Source: Oscillochloris sp.
GTDB lineage: Bacteria; Chloroflexota; Chloroflexia; Chloroflexales; Chloroflexaceae
NCBI GenBank assembly: GCA_012032775.1
Contig: JAAUQO010000041.1
Coordinates: 1-35,915 of the forward strand
DNA: 35,915 nucleotides
Direction: 5' to 3'
The first letter of the stretch is position 1. Each line of letters begins with the position of its first letter. This document shows, one piece after another, positions 8,150-17,556 of the stretch. The notes below the pieces were generated by a model, which saw only the letters and a program-made list of their open reading frames with translations, searched no databases and had not been told where the DNA came from. The position numbers were made by a program, and so were the translations under genes.

Positions 8150-10904
8150 ATGCCTATGTCGCCTCCTGCATCCACAACCGCTGTCGCTGCCCTGGCGGCC
8201 CGCCTGCGCAGCTTACTCGGTTCGCGCGCCGTGGTTGATTCCGTCGATGCGCTGCGCACCTACGACGCCGACGCCAGCATGATCGTCTCGCATGCGCCGC
8301 AACTGGTGGTGCTGCCCGCCGACGAACATCAGGCGGCGACCGTGGTGCAACTTGCTGCCGAAGCCGATCTACCGGTTGTCGCTCGCGGCGCCGGCACCGG
8401 GATCGCCGGCGGCGCCATCCCGCTTCACGGCGGAATCGTGATCGCGACCAGCCGCATGGAGCAGGTGCTCAGTATCGAGCCGCGCTCGCGCCGTGCCCTT
8501 GTCCAGCCCGGCCTGGTTAACGCCGAACTGAATGCCCGGCTCGCGCCGCTGCGCATGCAGTTCGCGCCCGATCCATCGTCGCAACGCGCCAGCACGATCG
8601 GCGGCAACCTCGCCACCAACGCCGGCGGCCCGCACTGCCTGAAGTACGGCGTCACCAGCAACCATATCCTCGCCGTTGAACTGGTGTTGCACGACGGCAG
8701 CTTACTCTGGACGAGCGACGGCATCGCCGACGCGGCCGGCTACGATATCACCGGCCTGGTGGTCGGCAGCGAAGGGACGTTTGGGGTGGTAACGCGGGTG
8801 CTGGTGCGCTTAACTCCGCTGCCCGAGGCGAACCGGGTGGTGCTGGCGCTCTTTCCCAGTGTGATCGCCGCCTCGGCTGCGGTGAGCGCCGTGATTGCGG
8901 CCGGCTCGCTGCCGACTGCGCTCGAAGTGATGGATCACAACGCCATCCGCGCCGTTAACAGCGCCTATGGGATCGGCTTGCCTGAGGCGAACGGCACCAC
9001 GCTGCTGATTATCGAGGTTGATGGCGTGGCCGATGGACTCGACGATCAGCTTGAACAGATTCTTGAACTGTGCCGCCAACACAAAGCATTTGAACTGCGT
9101 CCGGCCCGCGATCCCGCCGAACAGGCCCGCGTCTGGGCCGCCCGTAAATCGGTGGCCGGCGCGATCGGCCGGCTCGCCCCGGCCTACTACCTGATCGACA
9201 CGGTTGTGCCGCGTACCAGGCTGCCGCAGATGATGGAACACGTCGAGCAGTTGCGGGTTGAATATGGCCTGGAGATCTGCAATGTGTTTCACGCCGGCGA
9301 CGGCAATCTGCACCCACTGGTGCTGTACGACCCCCGCGACCCCGACCAGAGCCGGCGCGCACACGCGATCGCCCAGGGTGTGCTCGATCTGAGCATCCGC
9401 CAGGGTGGCGTGGTTAGCGGCGAACACGGCATCGGTGTCGAGAAGCAAGATTATTTGCCGTTGTTGTTCAGCCCCGAAGAGTTGCAGATCCAGGCCGCCG
9501 TGGCGACGATCTTCAACCCCGGCGAGCGTTTCAACCCGGCCAAGATCTTCCCCGCCGATCAGCCGCCCGCCGCACTCGCCGCCTCCCGCCGCGCCCGTCT
9601 GGCCAACCTGATTGTGCGCGACTCTGCCGCCACACTTGCCGACACCATACGCGCAATCGTCGGCGATACCTATCTGCTGCGTGATGAGCAGACGGCGCCG
9701 TATGCCCGTGGTGCCGCCCGGCTCGATCTCGTGGTTCAACCCGCCGGCCTGGAAGAATTAGCGGCGACGGTGGCTGCCTGCGCCCGCGCCGGGGCCGCGA
9801 TTGTGCCATGGGGCGGCGGCACCCACCAATCTCTGGGTTGCCCGCCAGGCCACTCAGCCAACCCAGTGGTCGCCTTGCACATGGCGCGCTTGAATGCGGT
9901 TCACACCTATGAACCCGACGATCTGACGATCGGTGTCGGCGCCGGAATGACGCTGGCCGATCTGCAAACAACCCTGGCCGCCAACCGCCAGATGTTGCCC
10001 TGCGATCTGGCCGATCCGCAGCGGGCGACCGTGGGCGGCATGCTGGCGAGTGCCGCCGCCGGGCCACGCCGGCTGGGCTAGTGGCACGCCGCGCGATTGG
10101 GCCCTGGCGCTGACCGTGATCGAACCGGACGGATCGCTCTTGCGTTTGGGCGCCCAGGTGGTTAAAAATGTCACCGGCTACGATCTGGTGCGGATGCACA
10201 TCGGCGCCTTCGGCACACTCGGCGTGATCGCCGCCGCCGGTCTGAAACTCTTTCCACAACCGCAGACTTCAGCCACGGCGCTGCTTGGCTTCGCAACCCG
10301 CTCGGCGGCCCTGGATGCCTTGGCCGATCTGGCCGCCGGTTGGCTTCAGCCGGTCGCCTGTGATCTGTTGAACGGTCTGAATGCAAGCGACCCGCCCTGG
10401 GCATTGGTGGTACGGGCGGAAGGCCATCCGGCAGCCGTCGAGCGCCATGTGCGTGAATTGCGTGCCCTGGCGACAACCAACGGCGGCGAAGTTGCTGAGT
10501 ATCGCGGCGAGCATGAATACAGCTTGTGGGATGCGATTGTGCGCCACGGCGCTGCGACAACATCAGCCGATGAAGCGCTGCTGCGGATCGGCTATGCGCC
10601 GGCGGAACTTGGCGAAACCCTTGACATTATTGAGCGGATCGCCGGGCATCTGCCAACCGCGATCTGCGCCCGCGCCATCACGGGAAGTGTGCTAGTGCGG
10701 GTACGCGGCACAAGCAATGAACTGCAAACAATTCATGCAATCCTGAACGATGCGCTCGGCCATGTCCATCTGCTGGCAGGCCCGGCCGCACTCTACGCCG
10801 GCAGCCCGGTTTGGGGCCGTAGCCGCCCGGCGGAATCACTGATGCGTCAACTCAAACAGACCATTGATCCATACGAGTTATTCAATCCAGGTCGGCTTAT
10901 CTAA
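8150..10904 (+). CDS. Fused glycolate oxidase GlcD-GlcE protein, interrupted by one-base insertion
   Basis: This frame encodes a complete GlcD-like protein (about residues 1-475: VARGAGTGIAGGA, GGNLATNAGGPHCLKYG, VFHAGDGNLHP, SGEHGIGVEK). With no stop it runs on into a GlcE-like domain (VPWGGGTHQSLG). The frame ends at TAG 10079-10081, directly after GPRRLG. The next GlcE motif (GTPRDWALAL, then VVKNVTGYDLVRMHIGAFG) continues one base out of register to the TAA at 10904. Removing the extra G at 10081 restores GGC-TAT-GGC and the Tyr seen in the stand-alone GlcE (RRLGYGTARD). The corrected protein is about 917 residues. Start is ATG 8150 or 8156; neither has a good ribosome site. It looks like a duplicated, fused copy of the preceding gene pair. 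The insertion is probably a sequencing error but could be a real recent mutation. Confidence 0.82.
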
Positions 10905-11140
10905 ATGCAAAAGGCAACAGGCGAAATGCCGAACATAATCAATCGCGGAATGACTACGAGCGCGTTAGCGCCCTGTGGGCATGTACCGCCGGCATACATA
11001 ATAGGAAGGCATTCGGCTTTAGGCTCGAAAGAACCGAGAACGTCGGTAGCGTAATCGGATTTGTGGGCGTTTCGGGCCGCCGGCCCGTAAGGATTCTGTG
11101 TTGTGATGCCGAATGGCAAAGATACTGTGAAGAGGCTACC
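10905..11140. other. Unexplained gap between fused glcDE and glcF
   Basis: About 250 bases separate two genes of one cluster that is otherwise tightly spaced. The stretch is visibly less G+C-rich than its neighbours. It contains a hairpin CGGGCC-GCC-GGCCCG (11073-11087) and an inverted pair, CATTCGGC near 11005 and GCCGAATG near 11107. A minus-strand open frame covers most of it, but nothing supports it as a gene. It may be a dispersed repeat inserted in the cluster, or a processing/attenuation region. Confidence 0.3.
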
Positions 11141-11160
11141 CTTCGAAGGAGAGATAATCT

Positions 11161-12570
11161 ATGAGCGTCGCCAACCCCGAAACACCACAACGTGAGACGA
11201 TCCCGCTGATCGGTTTCAGCGCCAAAGACAAGCCGAGTTCCGATATCATCAATACCTGCGTGCATTGTGGCCTGTGTCTGTCGTCCTGCCCAACCTATCG
11301 CGAGACCGGATTGGAGATGTCGTCGCCCCGTGGGCGCATTTATCTGATGAAAGCCGTCGATGAGGGCCGGATCGGCCTCGACAGCGAGGTTTTTCAGGAA
11401 CAGATGAGCCAGTGCTTGAACTGCCGCGCCTGCGAGGCGGTTTGCCCCTCGGGCGTGGAGTACGGCGCGATCCTGGAGGCCAGCCGGGCACAAATCGAAC
11501 AGGCCCACGAGGCCGGATTGATCGCCACGTCCGAGCCGGCGACGAATGCGCAACCGGCCACGGTTCTGCCGCCGCGGCCGCTCTGGCAGCGCGGCTTGCG
11601 GGCCGGCGTCTTCGGCGCACTGTTCAAAGATATGCGCTTGTTTCGGGTCTTCTCCGGCTCGATGAAGCTCTACCAGAAAAGCGGCGCCCAATGGTTCGCC
11701 CGCAAGAGCGGCATGTTGAAGCTGATCGGCATGGAAGATACCGAGACCATGTTGCCGCCGATCAGCACCAGGTTTACAGTGCCGCAAGGCCAGATCTACC
11801 CGGCGATCGGCGAGCACCGCGCAACGGTGGCCTTGCTCACCGGCTGCATCATGGGCACGGCGTTCGCCGAAGTGCATAACGCCACCATACGCGTTTTGCA
11901 GCGCAACGGCGTCGAGGTGATTTTGCCGCCGGCGCAGGGCTGCTGCGGCGCCCTGCATACCCACGGCGGCGATCTCGACGGCGGGCGCGAGTTGGCCCGG
12001 CGCAATATCGTCGCATTTGAAGGATTGGGCGTGGATGCGATTATCGTCAATGCGGCCGGTTGCGGCTCGACACTCAAAGAGTACGGCCACCTGCTGCACA
12101 ACGACCCCGAGTGGCACGGACGCGGCGAAACTTTCGCGCAGAAGGTGAAAGACGTGCATGAATATCTGGCCGGTCTGGGCCTACGCTCTGAGGGACTGGG
12201 CACGCTGGATGTCACAGTAACCTATCAGGAGCCGTGTCACCTGGCCCATGCCCAGCGGATCAGCGTTCAGCCGCGCACACTGTTGCAAGCCATTCCCGGC
12301 CTCAAGTTGAAGGAGATGCACGAAAGCTCGCTCTGCTGCGGCAGCGCCGGGATCTACAATGTCACCCAGCCCGAAATGGCCGCCGCTCTCGGCGCCCGCA
12401 AAGTAGACAATGCCCTGGCAACCGGCGCACAGGTGATCGCCACCGGCAACCCCGGCTGCGCCTTGCAGTTGGCCGGCGAATTGCGCCGGCGCGGCGCGGA
12501 TGTGCAGGTGCGCTACATTGTCGAACTACTCGACGAGAGCTATCGCAGTGGTACGCCGGTCGCCGGTTAA
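11161..12570 (+). CDS. glcF: Glycolate oxidase iron-sulfur subunit GlcF
   Basis: A 469-residue iron-sulfur subunit that takes electrons from the GlcD/GlcE flavins towards the quinone pool. Two 4Fe-4S ferredoxin motifs lie near the N-terminus: CVHCGLCLSSCP (about residues 34-45) and CLNCRACEAVCP (about 85-96). Two cysteine-rich CCG domains follow, with GCCGALHTHGGD and SLCCGSAGIYNVTQPEMA, as in heterodisulfide reductase-like electron-transfer proteins. Length is slightly above the usual roughly 400-430 residues because of a linker after the ferredoxin region. AAGGAG (11146-11151) supports the ATG. The single glcF presumably serves both glcDE sets. In Chloroflexia the glyoxylate formed could enter carbon assimilation; that is inference from lineage. 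Confidence 0.92.
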   Translation: MSVANPETPQRETIPLIGFSAKDKPSSDIINTCVHCGLCLSSCPTYRETGLEMSSPRGRIYLMKAVDEGRIGLDSEVFQEQMSQCLNCRACEAVCPSGVEYGAILEASRAQIEQAHEAGLIATSEPATNAQPATVLPPRPLWQRGLRAGVFGALFKDMRLFRVFSGSMKLYQKSGAQWFARKSGMLKLIGMEDTETMLPPISTRFTVPQGQIYPAIGEHRATVALLTGCIMGTAFAEVHNATIRVLQRNGVEVILPPAQGCCGALHTHGGDLDGGRELARRNIVAFEGLGVDAIIVNAAGCGSTLKEYGHLLHNDPEWHGRGETFAQKVKDVHEYLAGLGLRSEGLGTLDVTVTYQEPCHLAHAQRISVQPRTLLQAIPGLKLKEMHESSLCCGSAGIYNVTQPEMAAALGARKVDNALATGAQVIATGNPGCALQLAGELRRRGADVQVRYIVELLDESYRSGTPVAG

Positions 12571-12586
12571 TGCCCAACATTTGCGA

Positions 12587-12641
12587 GGTGTGGTGGGAGT
12601 GGAGCGACGCCGAACTGTGCGTCGCTCCACTCCCCAACACC
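12587..12641 (+). terminator. Long hairpin downstream of glcF
   Basis: GGAGTGGAGCGACGC (12596-12610) pairs perfectly with GCGTCGCTCCACTCC (12619-12633) around an 8-base loop. After a short mismatch, GGTGT (12587-12591) also pairs with ACACC (12637-12641). There is no T-run, so termination is inferred from stem strength and position. A partial copy of the right arm (GCATCGCTCCACTCC) follows at 12646-12660. Confidence 0.55.
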
Positions 12642-12795
12642 CTTTGCATCGCTCCACTCCTACGCATGCACATATACTGCACAACTTGCATCATTTGCAC
12701 CTGATATGCTACTATAATTCCCACGAAGAAGCTTCTTTCAATACACATTCGGTCTTGTCCTAACAACCTCGTAGACGTTCTCGTACTTCCCTAAC

Positions 12796-12817
12796 TTATA
12801 CGTTTTCTTACGTATAA
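12796..12817. promoter_or_regulatory. Perfect 8-bp inverted repeat, candidate operator
   Basis: TTATACGT (12796-12803) and ACGTATAA (12810-12817) are exact reverse complements with a 6-base spacer. Centre-to-centre geometry of one to two helical turns suits a dimeric regulator. It lies about 170 bases before actB. Confidence 0.4.
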
Positions 12818-12864
12818 TCATTCCTCATGCGTAGGTTTGTCAGTCCCAATGGGTATGCCTTGTC

Positions 12865-12895
12865 TTGCATCACATGCAACAAACTTTGCTATACT
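12865..12895 (+). promoter_or_regulatory. Candidate promoter of the actB-cox locus with overlapping palindrome
   Basis: TGC-TATACT (12887-12895) is an extended -10. TTGCAT (12865-12870), 19 bases before the hexamer, is a -35-like element. TTGCAT is also the left arm of the palindrome TTGCAT-CAC-ATGCAA (12865-12879), so a regulator bound there would cover the -35. Predicted transcription starts about 80 bases before the actB ATG at 12984. Confidence 0.45.
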
Positions 12896-12983
12896 TTAAC
12901 GTGCTGGTAATTAGTGCCTCAATTCACAATGTGAGCGCTGGACACCCTGTGTGTACCGGAGCTGCCTAGTCTGGCTAGTGCCG

Positions 12984-15900
12984 ATGAATGAGATCTCCCT
13001 CCTACCCACCGAGCGAGAGCTCGAGGCTGTCCGTGCCCGTCTTCAGCAATCTCGCGGCAAGCAATTTTGGCGATCGCTGAATGAACTGGCCGATACGCCG
13101 GCGTTTCATTCGTTGGTGCAACGTGAGTTTCCACGGGGCGCCTCCGAAATGAATGATCCGGTTACGCGGCGGACATTCCTGAAGTTGGCTGGGGCTTCGT
13201 TGGCATTGGCCGGGCTTTCCGGCTGTACCGCAGCCATCCGCCAACCACAGGAACAGGTCGCGCCGTTTGTGAATGCGCCCCTCGATCAGACACCCGGTAT
13301 TCCACTCTACTATGCGACCGCGCTCCTGCGCGACGGGTTTGGTCTTGGGGTGGCGGTGAAGAATTGGGACGCGCCGCACCAAGGTTGAGGGCAATCCCAA
13401 CCATCCCGCGAGCCTGGGCGCAACCGATATTTTTGCCCAGGCCGAGATCCTGAGCCTCTATGATCCCGATCGGCCTGAGTCGGTACGTAATCGCGGGCTG
13501 ATCAGTACCTGGGATCTGTTTGTGCCGACCCTGACCCAGGTGGGGCAGTTGCAGCGTAATCTCGGCGGTCAGGGGATGCGGATTCTCTCGCCGACGGTTA
13601 CCTCGCCCACCTTCGCATTGCAGCGCCAGTTGCTGCTGGAAGCATTCCCGAATGCGGTCTGGGTGCAGTACGATCCGGTCGGACGCTCGAATACCTACGA
13701 AGGCGCGCGGGTTGCATTCGGCGAGCCATTGGAGCCGATCTACGACTTCACCGATGCGCAAGTGATCTTGTCGCTCGACTCAGATTTCGTGAGCGAGGGG
13801 CCGGGCCGCGTACGCTATGCCCGCGAGTTGATGAATACGCGTCGCGTCCGCGCCGGTACCGAAGAGATGAGCCGGCTCTATGTGGCCGAGCCGGTGCTCT
13901 CGAATACCGGTATCGTCGCCGATCATCGCCTGCCGATCAAGGGCACGCTGGTTGGGCAACTGGCTGCGGCGATCGCGGTCGAACTCGGGGTTCCCGGTGC
14001 GCCGGCCTTTAATCTGCCTGAAGCCGCAACCGAGTGGGCCGCCGTCGTCGCCGCCGATCTGCAAGCCGCCGGCTCGAATGGACTGGTGGTGGTCGGCGAA
14101 AGCCAACCGCCCGCCGTGCATGCACTCGGCCACGCGATCAACGCTGCCATCGGGGCAATCGGCACCACCGTCGATTTCACCGATCCGGTGGCCGTCGATC
14201 CGATCGAGCAGAACGGCGCGCTGCGCGGCCTGGTGAACGACCTGAACGCCGGCAATGTCGCGGTGCTGATCATCCTCGACGCGAACCCGGTCTTTACCGC
14301 GCCCGCCGACTTGAACTTCGCGGCGGCAATGGGCAATGCGCCCTTCAAAGTGGTGGTGAACGGCCATTATGATGAGACGGCGGTGCTGAGCGAGTGGTTC
14401 ATACCACTGGCTCATCCGCTTGAGTCGTGGAGCGATGTACGGGCCTACGACGGTACGGCCACGATCATCCAACCATTGATCATGCCGCTCTATGGCGCAT
14501 TCACCGCTCACGAAGTGCTCGGCGTGCTGCTTGGTGAACCAACCGTCAGCGACTATGAATGGGTACAACGCACCTGGCAGCAGATCTCCGGCCTGGAAGG
14601 TGAGGAGTTTGCCGATTTCTTCAATGCCGCGCTCAACAATGGCCTGGTGGCCGGTACAACGCTGCCGGTGCGCGAGGTATCGCTGCAGAGCGGGATCGGC
14701 TATGCCTTGCCGGCGGTGATCGATGGGCTGGAACTGGTTTTCCGACCCGACCCGACCGTCTGGGATGGGCGCTACGCCAATAACGGCTGGCTCCAGGAGT
14801 TGCCCAAACCAACCAGTAAGCTCACCTGGGACAACGCTGCACTGGTGAGTCCGCGCACGGCGATCCGGCTGCTGAACCTGCCGATCGGCGAGGGCGAATT
14901 GGCCTTCCCCGACTCGTTCCAGCGCCAGGTGACATTGGAAGCGCTTACCGAGGCCAACGGCTCCATGATCGAGTTGCGCCACAACGGCCGTGTGCTGGAG
15001 ATGCCGATCTGGATCGCGCCCGGCCACGCCGAAGATACGATCACGGTCAATCTGGGCTATGGTCGCACCCAGGCCGGCCTGGTCGGCGATAACCTCGGCT
15101 TCTATACCTACGCCCTGCGCGGCAGCGATCAACCCTGGTTCAGCCCGGTTGAAGTGCTCGATTTGAACGATGCCTACAACCTGGTCAGTACGCAGGATCA
15201 CTGGACAATGGAAGACCGCCATCTGGTGCGTCACGGTATCATCCAGGAGTTCCGCGAAGATCCCGGCTCCATCGCCCGCGAGATCTACCAGGAAGAGTAC
15301 GGCAAGGATAAGCCCGACTACCAGTCGCTGCTGCCGAATCCGGTGCTTGATGCGCCGAACCAGTGGGGCATGACGATCGACCTGAGCACGTGTATCGGCT
15401 GTAATGCCTGTGTGATCGCCTGTCAGGCCGAGAACAACATCCCGATCGTCGGCAAGGAAGAGGTGGGGCGCGGACGTGAGATGCACTGGATCCGGATCGA
15501 TCGCTACTACGCCGGCGAGGATTACGAGAACCCCGAGACCTATGTTCAGCCGCTCACCTGTATGCAGTGCGAGCGCGCCCCCTGTGAACTGGTTTGCCCG
15601 GTGGCGGCAACGGTTCACGACGAAGAGGGCATCAACAACATGGTCTACAATCGCTGCGTCGGCACGAAATACTGCTCGAACAACTGCCCGTACAAGGTGC
15701 GGCGCTTTAACTTCTTGCAGTACATCGACCCGAACATCGAGAGCATGCGCTTGATGCGCAACCCCGAAGTGTCGGTGCGCAACAAGGGTGTGATGGAGAA
15801 ATGCACCTACTGTGTGCAGCGGATCGCGAATGTGCGTCAGGCCGCCAAGGTTGACGGCGACCGGCCGATTGCAGACGGCGAGGTTTTGACTGCATGCCAG

Positions 15901-16092
15901 CAAGTCTGCCCAACCCAGGCGATCATCTTCGGCGACATTCGGAATGAAAGCAGCCAGGTGGCGCAACTCAAGCAACAGCCGCACAACTACACCCTGCTGG
16001 ATGAGTTGAACGTGCTGCCGCGAACCAGTTATCTGGCGCGGGTCGTCAACCCGAATCCGGCACTGCTCGGCGAAAGCGGCGGCGAGGGCTAG
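12984..16092 (+). CDS. actB: Alternative complex III iron-sulfur subunit ActB, frameshifted
   Basis: ActB is the large periplasm-facing subunit of alternative complex III: a molybdopterin-oxidoreductase-like protein without the cofactor in known structures, plus ferredoxin domains. The N-terminus has the family's roughly 55-residue leader before a Tat-like signal with RR at residues 62-63 (VTRRTFLKLAGASLAL) and a Cys at 81. Four cluster motifs lie in the last quarter: CIGCNACVIAC (from 15391), CMQCERAPCELVC, CVGTKYCSNNC, and CTYC with CQQVC. The first 129 codons run to 13370, then hit a stop at 13388. The frame beginning at 13372 gives the expected RRTKVEGNPNHPASLGATD and stays open to 16092. 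About two G bases look missing at 13371. The joined protein is about 1036 residues, normal for ActB. It is first in the nine-gene locus. Confidence 0.88.
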
Positions 16093-16102
16093 TCGGCCGA
16101 TG

Positions 16103-16183
16103 GGGAGTACGCTCCCGGAAGGGGCGAAGCATTTCGCTGCGTGAAATGCTTTGTCCCAACATCACGGCGGAGCATGCTCCGCC
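16103..16183 (+). repeat. Three successive hairpins in the actB-actE gap
   Basis: First, GGGAG-TACG-CTCCC (16103-16116) has a UACG tetraloop. Second, AAGCATTTC (16127-16135) pairs with GAAATGCTT (16143-16151). Third, GGCGGAGCATGCTCCGCC (16166-16183) is a perfect 18-base palindrome, identical to 17522-17539 and at the same 17-base distance from the next ATG. Roles in RNA processing or stability between cistrons are plausible. Confidence 0.5.
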
Positions 16184-16200
16184 CCTAGAGAGAATGACCT

Positions 16201-16800
16201 ATGGCGCATGTGCGAACAAACCGAATAACCTCCCGCCTGCTGCGATTGGCCTGGTTGCCGCTGTGCGTATTTCTGGCGGCCTGCCATGTCGATATGTACG
16301 ATCAGCCGCGGTATGAGCCGAACGAAGTCAGCACCTTTTTCGATGATGGGCGCGCCGTACAACCGCCGGTACCGAACACTGTGGCGATCGGACGTTACGA
16401 AGAGAATTCGGCGCTCTATAGCGGAGTAGTCGGCGGCGAGTTGGCAACCGACTTGCCGATCGAACTGAACGCCGAGTTGCTGGAGCGCGGCCAGAAGCTC
16501 TTTAACGCCTATTGTGCACCTTGCCACGGTATGACCGGCGATGGCAACGGGGTGATCGCCTATCGCGGCCCGATCGCAGTGCCGTCGTTGCATAACGATC
16601 GCCTGCGCACGGTTGCGCTCGGCTACTACTTCGATGTGATCACCAATGGCGTCGGGCGTATGTACCCCTACGGCTCGCGGATCGAAGCCCCGGATCGCTG
16701 GGCGGTGATCGCGTATGTCCGCGCCTTGCAGTTGAGCCAGAACGCGCCGGCCGATGCCCTGAGTGCGGACGACCGCACCCGGTTGGGGAGTGGTGAGTAA
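16201..16800 (+). CDS. actE: Alternative complex III monohaem cytochrome c subunit ActE (lipoprotein)
   Basis: A 199-residue membrane-attached cytochrome c. A short basic N-terminus and hydrophobic stretch end in the lipobox FLAAC (Cys 28), so the mature protein should be lipid-anchored on the outer face of the membrane. The single haem-binding motif CAPCH (residues 105-109) follows a helix beginning LLERGQKLFNAY. Met 154 in VGRMYPYG is the likely sixth ligand. In ACIII such a subunit passes electrons to a soluble acceptor. It lies between actB and actA, in the B-E-A order. Its ribosome site is weak (a run of AGA repeats), and the start is fixed mainly by the signal sequence. Confidence 0.88.
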   Translation: MAHVRTNRITSRLLRLAWLPLCVFLAACHVDMYDQPRYEPNEVSTFFDDGRAVQPPVPNTVAIGRYEENSALYSGVVGGELATDLPIELNAELLERGQKLFNAYCAPCHGMTGDGNGVIAYRGPIAVPSLHNDRLRTVALGYYFDVITNGVGRMYPYGSRIEAPDRWAVIAYVRALQLSQNAPADALSADDRTRLGSGE

Positions 16801-16801
16801 G

Positions 16802-16820
16802 CGGTTTCGAGAACCGTTCT
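16802..16820 (+). repeat. Small hairpin in the actE-actA gap
   Basis: CGGTT-TCGAG-AACCG (16802-16816) can form a 5-bp stem. It overlaps AGAAC-C-GTTCT (16810-16820), so two mutually exclusive foldings are possible in a 35-base gap. Confidence 0.3.
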
Positions 16821-16835
16821 AGATCGAGAGACTCT

Positions 16836-17498
16836 ATGTCAGCACAGATCTTCTCGCGCAACGCGAACGCCCGCTTCCGAGTGAGCCTGATCGGGATCGG
16901 TCTGCTGCTTTTCGGGATTGTGTCGGCGCTCGTTGGGTTGTACCTTTCGCCCTGGTATACCAATCAGGGCATTCCAATCCCGCAACCGGTGCCGTTCAGC
17001 CACAAACACCATGTCGATCAGTTGAAGATCGACTGTCTGTATTGCCACGCCACGGTCGAAAAGGCGGCTCACGCCGGGTATCCGGCCACGGAAACCTGCA
17101 TGTCCTGCCATTCACAGGTCTGGACGAATAGCCCGTTGCTTGAACCGGTGCGGGTGAGTTATGTGAGCGGTGAGTCGGTAGTCTGGAACAAGGTATACGA
17201 CCTGCCCGACTTCGTCTATTTTAACCACTCGGTACACGTCGCCAAGGGCATCGGCTGTAGCTCGTGTCATGGGCGGGTTGATCAGCAACATCTGGTCGCC
17301 AAAGCCCAGCCGCTCTACATGGGCTGGTGCCTGGATTGTCACCGCAACCCGGTCGAGAATGTGCGCCCGCCGGATCAGATCTACAACATGGATTATGATC
17401 CGAGCGCACTACCGCTTGAGGCGCGCCAGGAGTTGATTGCAGCCTATCGCATCCCAACCGACGACCGGCTGACAAATTGCTATATCTGCCATCGCTAA
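16836..17498 (+). CDS. actA: Alternative complex III pentahaem cytochrome c subunit ActA
   Basis: A 220-residue membrane-anchored multihaem cytochrome. One transmembrane helix (about residues 16-37) is followed by five CXXCH motifs: CLYCH (67-71), CMSCH (88-92), CSSCH (141-145), CLDCH (165-169) and CYICH (215-219). The last is almost at the C-terminus, as in ActA of known ACIII complexes. Extra histidines (FSHKHHVDQ, YFNHSVHVAKG) are likely distal ligands of bis-His haems. It would carry electrons from ActB towards ActE on the periplasmic side. GAGAGA upstream of the ATG at 16836 supports the start. It has five haems, the number described for ActA. Confidence 0.93.
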   Translation: MSAQIFSRNANARFRVSLIGIGLLLFGIVSALVGLYLSPWYTNQGIPIPQPVPFSHKHHVDQLKIDCLYCHATVEKAAHAGYPATETCMSCHSQVWTNSPLLEPVRVSYVSGESVVWNKVYDLPDFVYFNHSVHVAKGIGCSSCHGRVDQQHLVAKAQPLYMGWCLDCHRNPVENVRPPDQIYNMDYDPSALPLEARQELIAAYRIPTDDRLTNCYICHR

Positions 17499-17521
17499 GA
17501 TATAACGCCGGTAGCTGTAAA

Positions 17522-17539
17522 GGCGGAGCATGCTCCGCC
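17522..17539 (+). repeat. Perfect 18-base palindrome upstream of the 144-residue gene
   Basis: GGCGGAGCATGCTCCGCC is identical in all 18 bases to 16166-16183, and both end 17 bases before an ATG. The centre AGCATGCT recurs in a variant at 26154-26173. Confidence 0.6.
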
Positions 17540-17556
17540 CTTCACGGAAGAGTGAT

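Larger units (their letters stand above)
12680..12983. promoter_or_regulatory. A+T-rich regulatory gap upstream of the ACIII/oxidase locus
   Basis: This is the longest gene-free stretch of the window (12571-12983) and clearly richer in A+T than the rest. No gene is supported in it. It holds an inverted repeat TTATACGT-6-ACGTATAA (12796-12817), a second TTGCAT-CAC-ATGCAA (12865-12879), a TATAAT at about 12713 and the promoter candidate listed separately. Multiple operators and promoters for the respiratory locus are likely. Confidence 0.5.

Noticed and set aside
10079..10081. TAG in the fused glcDE gene as a readthrough or recoded stop
   Set aside because: The conserved downstream GlcE sequence is in a different frame, so a base insertion rather than stop readthrough explains it.
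10901..11119. 72-codon minus-strand frame between fused glcDE and glcF
   Set aside because: No ribosome site, no recognised motif and opposite orientation in a same-strand cluster. Kept only as an unexplained block.
13365..13392. Programmed ribosomal frameshifting in actB
   Set aside because: No slippery heptamer or downstream pseudoknot is evident, and four other genes show similar breaks. An indel error is simpler.
13780..15984. 734-codon open frame antisense to actB
   Set aside because: High G+C codon bias leaves the opposite strand open. The sense frame has clear Fe-S motifs and family length, and the antisense product has no recognisable motif or ribosome site.
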